DNA from: Candidatus Limimorpha equi
GTDB lineage: Bacteria > Bacteroidota > Bacteroidia > Bacteroidales > F082
Reading direction: 5' to 3'
Length of the DNA: 10,507 bases
Assembly (NCBI GenBank): GCA_018065885.1
Contig: JAGHSL010000109.1
Location: forward strand, 1-10,507
In this document: positions 7,001-10,507 of the stretch, piece by piece
How positions within the stretch are numbered: position 1 is the first letter of the stretch
How the letters are laid out: each line of letters begins with the position of its first letter
The notes under the pieces: model-generated
Databases searched by the model: none
Seen by the model: the letters and a program-made list of their open reading frames with translations, nothing else
Told to the model about the DNA's origin: nothing
Position numbers and translations under genes: made by a program

Positions 7001-8873
7001 TACCATTCCGTCACAGCTTGGATGCGATAGCACGGTTTGCCTCCGTGTCATCATGAATCCCGACCCGACCACGACCTTGGCAAGCGATGTCACTTGTTTC
7101 GGCATGGACTACGAGAACAACGGCTTCTCCATCAGTGCCGACAGCCTCGCCGCTCTTGCCGCCGGATGGTCGATGAACGATGATCTTATACTCAATCTCG
7201 ACAACTACGTTGAAAACGCATTTGGCTGTGACGATACCACTCGGCTCACCCTCACCGTTCATCCTTTCTATAACTATGAAGATGATGTGATGGTTTGTCC
7301 TAGCGACCTTCCATTTGTTTATCAGAACCATTCTTTCGAGCGCGACACCATCGCCGTGTTCAATTACGCTACTGCTTTGGGTTGTGACTCCACTTATACG
7401 CTTCGTCTCACCCTCAATCCCGACTACGGCACGCAGAGTGATGTGCTTGCCAATGGCTGGTCGTGGTATTCTACTTATATCGACCAAAGCAATGGCAAGG
7501 GTCTGAAGAATCTTGAATCTGCTTTGGGCAATAAGGCGGAAAACATTAAGTCGCAGCTGCAATTTGTACAATATTATCCGGAACAGGATTCATGGTATGG
7601 CAATCTGCTTTCCATAGATAACGAATCAATGTATATGATTCAGAACGGAAGTCCTAACCATGTTGATGTTACCGGTTGCTATGCCGATGCCAATGCGTGC
7701 GAAATCGGCATTCATCATGGCTGGAATTGGATAGGCTATCCTTCCGTTTACACGACTTCTGTCGAATCGGCCATGAGTGGCATGAATCGGAATCCGAAAG
7801 ACGGCGACATTCTGAAATCGCAATCGAATTTCACGATGTATTACGAGGATTTCGGAATGTGGTACGGTCCATTGAGTATGCTTTCGCCTGGCGAAGGTTA
7901 TATGTATTTGTCGAATGACAATGATGACAAAACGCTCGTTTATCCGGCCAATACCCGTAACCAGGGAACTCCGGCCGATATGCAGGAAGTGCATTGGCAA
8001 TCCGACGAACATCAGTTTGCCCGCAACATTACCTTTGTCGGTGCAATCGAACTTGATGGCAACATCATAGAATCTGACACGCTTGAAGTCGGTGTGTTCT
8101 GCCAAGGCGAACAACGCGGCAGTGGCCGTGCCATCTATCTTGACAAGTTGGGCGAATACCGCATTTTCCTGACCGCTCACGGCGAGGAAGGCGACGAACT
8201 TAATTTCTGCCTGTATGACCATAACAAAAAGAAGGTGAGAAGGACACGTAGCCATCAGCGGGAAATATTCCATGATGATGATAATTACGGCAACATGGAA
8301 AATCCTTACCTGTTTGTCTTCAACACCGATTACGACAGACTCATTGAAGCCGAGATTTGCGAAGGCCAGTATTATGTCGAAAACGGTTTCCGCGCCTACC
8401 GCTCGGGCACCTATTTCAACGAACTGCCTAACGACAGCATTCTCCGCCTCGACTTGACCGTCAATCCGGTCTATCACGAAGAAAAGAGCGTGGTCGCCTT
8501 CGAGTTCCCATTCCATTACGATGGCATGACCTTCGATGCTCCGGGAACTTACAACTTGCAGTTCAACTCCGCTGAGGAATGTGACAGCACCCTGGCGCTC
8601 ACCGTGCAGCCTTACGATGGTTTGCGCGAATTGCTGATTAGTCCGGTTCCTGCCGAGAAACATCAGGTTGTAACACTGTTTTTCCCATTTACCGAGGCCG
8701 AACAACACGACATGATGGTTGAGGTTTACACCTTGGGCGGCAACCTGATGCAAGCCATCAGGCCGCGCCGTTATCCGATTGAACTTGAACCGTTCAATAC
8801 CGCTGGAACTTATATGGTGAAGATAACGATGGGAACCGGCGAAGTGCTCACAGGAAAGATAATTGTCAAATAA
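4050..8873 (+). CDS. Giant T9SS-secreted multidomain surface protein (DUF7619-like, cadherin-like, GW and CDST modules)
   Basis: This 1607-residue protein starts at the ATG at 4050, where a signal peptide begins (MKNNSYLILLLLNLMILLP, cleavage near A24/Q25). A TTG at 4035 is in frame but adds only five residues before that signal. Domains (residues from this ATG): two HYR-like beta modules around 100-135 and 200-235 (VKRTYWVIINCDGNE and VRTYRFETACTDEP); an SprB-like module about 326-405 (GGTDGEIVIEPP, then LSGLPAGDYSLKVYLNC); an unassigned segment about 425-560; a DUF7619-like domain about 566-758 (DPNEIYGPTGY, YTIQFENNPE, FFDEND); an Ig/FN3-like segment about 760-850; a cadherin-like repeat about 855-949; five 'CDST' repeats; two 'GW' repeats; a module shared with gene 5; and a T9SS type A sorting domain 1526-1607. 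T9SS cargo of this class is moved across the outer membrane, the C-terminal domain is removed, and the protein is anchored to the surface or released. No catalytic motif was recognised, so adhesion or matrix binding is inferred. Confidence 0.95.
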   Translation: MKNNSYLILLLLNLMILLPFIGTAQEHYYMTPVDLPDRLAYDCSLEYSSLPPENNRKHQIKSYLDGLTDGNVEYNLGHYLCHGEVGEWTAYYTSQVTGFEEGCRVWVKRTYWVIINCDGNERLFSYDENIEVVASGEEPGQVSGSLEDLEADGWFKSDLPPAYSHISQLRSAGLVAEVPCGDIAFYHEGDVLDESYVADGQRRYVRTYRFETACTDEPLGTMQQHIYLNMTLSVSGALEPIVAEESSHDFDPITNVNKLMEKGVTIQYDGELSDISVTYQDADSPYSDNLRIRTYYFTAFNATDSINQALHILKGEFTPFKASVTNMVSFEGGTDGEIVIEPPHADEGCVLCDIPNQWYYVVLKNQTTGDEREYNYENTDDIYTLSGLPAGDYSLKVYLNCESRPFSSMHPVYEESLKIYESKLSAEITPWMGLYSNHYYQSFLSTLSATGPDGKTYMYDEYDEIVSNLEDFWEPDEGLLYSDKVKEWDLYEMYNPYMNGQGAYENIQWAYNLYNSYGHGLQRFVVVKDIRGGLWYRAFANSNGQSRVAVETYKPLYKGDCLFADDPNEIYGPTGYTNADSTCVQMINATDPLSYTIQFENNPETATAAAARVKITCPLDESLEPTSFHLGNFGFGEYTFEVPQLASYYNERINLDSLGYWLDVTAAIQVPENYAYWIFQTIDPETGIAPVDSLGFLPVNDTLSGSGEGWVTFAADIKNFRSLHTGDSIVENAEIFFDENDVVPTNDYVNHLDVLAPTSLIVCDTTYASSDKYLLVSFNSSDDTNGSGVNYIELYVSIDGNDYGLENRVQPDSTYVFYLNNGSSFDFFGLAVDNVNNKEDYKNYSEYRYSFGHPPYDLTLSNNVFEENDAVGTAVGFFSTFDDQNSDQFAYTFVSGTGSSDNTLFRIEDNTLYTNKDFRCYGTYQYSIRVRTTDITGLFLDKTFTIYANETETPEPVQVFEYLCPGDIYNFHGQEISHAGLYYDTIPSQLGCDSTVCLRVIMNPDPTTTLASDVTCFGMDYENNGFSISADSLAALAAGWSMNDDLILNLDNYVENAFGCDDTTRLTLTVHPFYNYEDDVMVCPSDLPFVYQNHSFERDTIAVFNYATALGCDSTYTLRLTLNPDYGTQSDVLANGWSWYSTYIDQSNGKGLKNLESALGNKAENIKSQLQFVQYYPEQDSWYGNLLSIDNESMYMIQNGSPNHVDVTGCYADANACEIGIHHGWNWIGYPSVYTTSVESAMSGMNRNPKDGDILKSQSNFTMYYEDFGMWYGPLSMLSPGEGYMYLSNDNDDKTLVYPANTRNQGTPADMQEVHWQSDEHQFARNITFVGAIELDGNIIESDTLEVGVFCQGEQRGSGRAIYLDKLGEYRIFLTAHGEEGDELNFCLYDHNKKKVRRTRSHQREIFHDDDNYGNMENPYLFVFNTDYDRLIEAEICEGQYYVENGFRAYRSGTYFNELPNDSILRLDLTVNPVYHEEKSVVAFEFPFHYDGMTFDAPGTYNLQFNSAEECDSTLALTVQPYDGLRELLISPVPAEKHQVVTLFFPFTEAEQHDMMVEVYTLGGNLMQAIRPRRYPIELEPFNTAGTYMVKITMGTGEVLTGKIIVK
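5745..6323 (+). other. DUF7619-like conserved beta domain within the giant protein
   Basis: Residues about 566-758 of the 4050-8873 protein. The domain opens with DPNEIYGPTGY, continues with PLSYTIQFENNPETATAAAA and LDESLEPTSFHLGNFGFG, then IDPETG, FLPVND, GEGWVTF and GDSIVENAEIFFDENDVVPT, and closes with NHLDVLAPTS. This succession is the signature I remember for the DUF7619-type beta domain in large T9SS and planctomycete surface proteins. Its function is unknown; it is probably a structural beta-sandwich spacer. Confidence 0.8.
6609..6896 (+). other. Cadherin-like repeat within the giant protein
   Basis: Residues about 854-949 of the 4050-8873 protein. The segment has the order of a cadherin-type repeat: PYDLTLSNNVFEENDAVGTA (the calcium-contacting E of the E-N pair), FDDQNSD with YTFVSGTG, FRIEDNTLYTNKDF, then YSIRVRTTDITGLFLDKTFT. 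The usual DRE is not clear, so calcium binding may be partial. In bacteria such repeats usually serve cell-surface adhesion or act as spacers. Confidence 0.8.
6930..7430 (+). repeat. Three 'CDST' beta repeats (first block) in the giant protein
   Basis: Residues about 961-1127 of the 4050-8873 protein carry three units of about 45-65 residues. Unit 1 has LCPGDIYNFHGQEISHAG with GCDSTVCLRVIMNP. Unit 2 has TCFGMDYENNGFSI with GCDDTTRLTLTVHP. Unit 3 has VCPSDLPFVYQNHSF with GCDSTYTLRLTLNP. Each opens with a Cys and closes with G-C-D-[SD]-T followed by a strand ending in N/H-P. The pattern is common in Bacteroidota surface proteins, and the two Cys may pair. Confidence 0.8.
7452..7913 (+). repeat. 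Two tandem 'GW' modules in the giant protein
   Basis: Residues about 1135-1288 of the 4050-8873 protein hold two related units of roughly 65 residues, separated by about 25. Unit 1 runs from NGWSWYSTYI through IKSQLQFVQYYPEQDSWYGN to SMYMIQN. Unit 2 runs from HGWNWIGYPS through ILKSQSNFTMYYEDFGMWYG to GYMYLSN. They share GW-x-W, a loop of about 30, KSQ-x-x-F-x-x-YY, W-Y-G-x-L and a final YM. They are divergent, so the duplication is old. The function is not known to me. Confidence 0.8.
8016..8324 (+). other. Beta module shared between the giant protein and the start of gene 5
   Basis: Residues about 1323-1425 of the 4050-8873 protein (FVGAIELDGNIIESDTLEVG, VFCQGEQRGSGRAIYL, then GDELNFCLYDHNKK). 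The same order appears at residues about 40-110 of the next gene (FAIRIDGVMQTGSNIELGAF, AGDICRSSYHLV, then GEVITFRLYDHLTE). The shared core is [AF]-I-x-[IL]-D-G, a stretch to E-x-G-x-F, G-x-x-[RC]-x-S/G, and a strand ending in LYDH. I judge the two homologous by eye. Confidence 0.65.
8349..8612 (+). repeat. Two further 'CDST'-type repeats (second block) in the giant protein
   Basis: Residues about 1434-1521 of the 4050-8873 protein. Unit 4 has ICEGQYYVENGFRAYRSGTY with NDSILRLDLTVNPVY; it has lost the second Cys (NDS in place of CDS). Unit 5 has FEFPFHYDGMTFDAPGTYNL with ECDSTLALTVQPY and lacks the opening Cys. They resemble the first block at 6930-7430, from which they are separated by the GW and shared modules. 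Confidence 0.7.
8625..8870 (+). other. T9SS type A C-terminal sorting domain
   Basis: Residues 1526-1607 of the 4050-8873 protein. The domain shows the family hallmarks in order: ISPVPA, the counterpart of the usual YPNPA start; a beta-strand pair ending in VEVYTLGGNLMQ, the V-x-[IV]-[YF]-x-x-x-G-x-x motif; and AGTYMVKI, followed by TGKIIVK at the very C-terminus. In characterised cases this domain is recognised by the T9SS and cleaved by a sortase-like protease (PorU in Porphyromonas gingivalis). Confidence 0.93.
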
Positions 8874-8888
8874 ATAATCGAAATAAAT

Positions 8889-10507
8889 ATGTCTACAATG
8901 AATAATTTAAAGAAAACGGTTTTGTCCTTATTGCTTGCCTTGCCTTTTGGCGTTTTTGCCCAGCTTTATCCTGAGCATCATTGGCAGCCCGAATTGAGTG
9001 ATTTTAATATGACGGCGACATTCGCCATCCGTATTGATGGCGTCATGCAGACTGGCTCGAATATTGAGTTGGGCGCTTTTGCCGGCGACATCTGCCGCTC
9101 GTCTTATCATTTGGTGGAGTCTCCATTCGTCCCTGGCCTTTATATCACCGAAGGCTACAACATACAGGGCTATGCTGGTGAAGTCATAACATTCCGACTC
9201 TATGACCATCTGACTGAAAGGGAAATGGGTGTGGTCTCGAGTTATTATATCAATTTTTTCCCGAATCTGTCAATTGGCAGTGCACAACGTCCGCAATATA
9301 TTGATTTCATCACCACCTCGGCATCCTATTATACCTTGGTTACTGATGAAAGCCAGCTGGTGCCGGGACGGCAATATCTGATTGGTAATGGATTTACCGG
9401 AACGTCACAAGTCATTGGTCGTCACGATGATGTGGAAGATCAGCGTGTGGCTGTAAATGTGTCATTTGCAAATAGAAAGACTTGTCAACAAGCTGCTGTC
9501 AATGTGGTTGATTTGACTTCTGTATATCAGTTTACGCTTGGCGGTGAAGCACATTCCTGGACATTATATGATGTAGCTAACAAAAAATATCTGAATACAA
9601 ATAAGAGAGGCTCTTTGAGGTTGAGTGACTCTCCGATAAATTGGGATGTAACAGTAGCTCCAACTGGTGAAGCCAAAATCTCCGCAATACCTGTCGATGA
9701 GGAAATGTATCTTTTTTATGATGAAGACGATGAAGCTTTTTATTGTGATGATACCGAACAGTCTCTTTATCTTTTTGCCAGATGTGAAATCATCAGCGGC
9801 AGCATGGCGGCTTTGAATGTTACGGATGTGTCGAAGATGTATGTGGTGGAATCGGGCAACATTTTGGCTGCTGATGAATTAAGTACGGTACACCCTTCCA
9901 ATCTCATCGTTGAAGATGGCGCACAGCTTATCACCAATTCAGCCGCTCAGGTTACTATTCAGAAAAACATTTCAGCCTACGCCGATGCCGAAAGTCAAGG
10001 CGATTGGTATACACTTGCTTCGCCTGTGACGGGTGAAATTGAATCGGCAAGCAACATGATTTATCCTGATTTCGACTTGTTTTTCTTCCGCGAAAATATT
10101 GTCAGAAATGAATGGCGCAACTATAAAAATCCAGAAAATGAGTTTGTCAATTTTGAAAGCGGCCGTGGCTATCTTTATGCCAACAGCAACGACATGACGC
10201 TCAATTTCAAAGGAACAATGAACACAATCGCTGCAACATACGCAATGACTTATACGGATTCTCGCCCCGACGACTTGAAAGGTTTTGCCTTGGTGGGCAA
10301 TCCTTTCGCACACAACATCAAGAAGGGTAGTGAAGGTGCCATTGATGATGATCGTTTGGCTACGGGCTATTACACCTTGACCCACAGCGGCGTCTGGGAA
10401 CCTCATACCGACAACGAAATGATTGCCCCTTGCCAAGGCATTCTCATTCAGACCTCCGAGGCTGGCGATTTGAATATCAATAATGTTGTCGCTTCACAAT
10501 CGCGTGG
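8889..10507 (+). CDS. 5' part of an exported Bacteroidales surface protein, truncated by window edge
   Basis: The frame is open from the ATG at 8889 to the window end, giving 539 complete codons. The signal peptide reads NNLKKTVLSLLLALPFGVFA (residues 5-24), with cleavage before Q25; an in-frame ATG at 8898 is an equally possible start. Residues about 38-140 are the module shared with gene 4. Residues about 146-298 form a domain I recall from many Bacteroidales secreted proteins: YYTLVTDESQLVPGRQYLI, ANRKTCQQAAVNVV, then FTLGGEAHSWTLYD, AKISAIP and YLFYDEDDEAFYC. From about 308 on comes the block often seen before T9SS sorting domains: SNLIVEDGAQLITNSAAQVT, WYTLASPVTG, GFALVGNPFAHNI and MIAPCQGILIQTS. 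Such proteins usually end in a sorting domain, probably just past the edge. The gene starts 15 bases after gene 4, so co-transcription is likely. Its function is unknown; a lectin or adhesin role is inferred. Confidence 0.9.
   Translation, partial: MSTMNNLKKTVLSLLLALPFGVFAQLYPEHHWQPELSDFNMTATFAIRIDGVMQTGSNIELGAFAGDICRSSYHLVESPFVPGLYITEGYNIQGYAGEVITFRLYDHLTEREMGVVSSYYINFFPNLSIGSAQRPQYIDFITTSASYYTLVTDESQLVPGRQYLIGNGFTGTSQVIGRHDDVEDQRVAVNVSFANRKTCQQAAVNVVDLTSVYQFTLGGEAHSWTLYDVANKKYLNTNKRGSLRLSDSPINWDVTVAPTGEAKISAIPVDEEMYLFYDEDDEAFYCDDTEQSLYLFARCEIISGSMAALNVTDVSKMYVVESGNILAADELSTVHPSNLIVEDGAQLITNSAAQVTIQKNISAYADAESQGDWYTLASPVTGEIESASNMIYPDFDLFFFRENIVRNEWRNYKNPENEFVNFESGRGYLYANSNDMTLNFKGTMNTIAATYAMTYTDSRPDDLKGFALVGNPFAHNIKKGSEGAIDDDRLATGYYTLTHSGVWEPHTDNEMIAPCQGILIQTSEAGDLNINNVVASQSR

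Noticed and set aside
7626..8753. Antisense frame of 375 codons opposite the 3' part of the giant gene
   Set aside because: It lies entirely opposite recognised modules and the T9SS sorting domain, and has no domain or signal peptide of its own. The same holds for antisense frames at 581-1276, 4287-5120, 5256-5936, 7011-7571 and 9972-10436.

Overview
The window is a stretch of a Bacteroidota genome, most likely from an uncultured Bacteroidales member. Three things point there: a type IX secretion system (T9SS) type A sorting domain at the end of the largest protein, signal peptides ending in ...AQ, and AT-rich translation starts without a Shine-Dalgarno motif. Genus and habitat cannot be read from this sequence alone.

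All supported genes lie on the + strand and are tightly packed. (1) Positions 2-1141: 3' end of a large surface protein (CARDB end, a PPC-like beta region, an IPT/TIG domain and a 'GN-x-D' beta domain); its 5' end is outside the window. (2) 1158-2642: an exported protein I do not recognise, with beta-sandwich, helical and Gly/aromatic beta-rich segments. (3) 2653-3948: an exported protein with a globular N-terminal domain and a long calcium-binding thrombospondin type 3 (TSP3) repeat array. (4) 4050-8873: a 1607-residue T9SS-secreted multidomain protein with HYR-like, SprB-like, DUF7619-like, cadherin-like, 'CDST' and 'GW' modules, ending in a T9SS sorting domain. (5) 8889 to the right edge: 5' part of another exported Bacteroidales surface protein, whose N-terminal module resembles one inside gene 4. 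The gaps are 16, 10, 101 and 15 bases. Only the 101-base gap before gene 4 has room for a promoter, and it carries two short inverted repeats.

Together the genes read as one cell-surface or secreted-protein locus. Four of the five products are almost wholly extracellular beta-modules, and no enzyme active site was recognised in any of them. Adhesion, matrix or surface-layer roles are plausible but inferred. The most notable feature is that modules I would expect consecutively in one giant polypeptide (CARDB, TIG, GN-x-D, then the DPNxIxGPxGY/FEN domain) are divided between gene 1 and gene 4, with an orphan protein and a TSP3 protein encoded between them. No RNA gene, CRISPR array, insertion sequence, integrase or clear terminator was seen.
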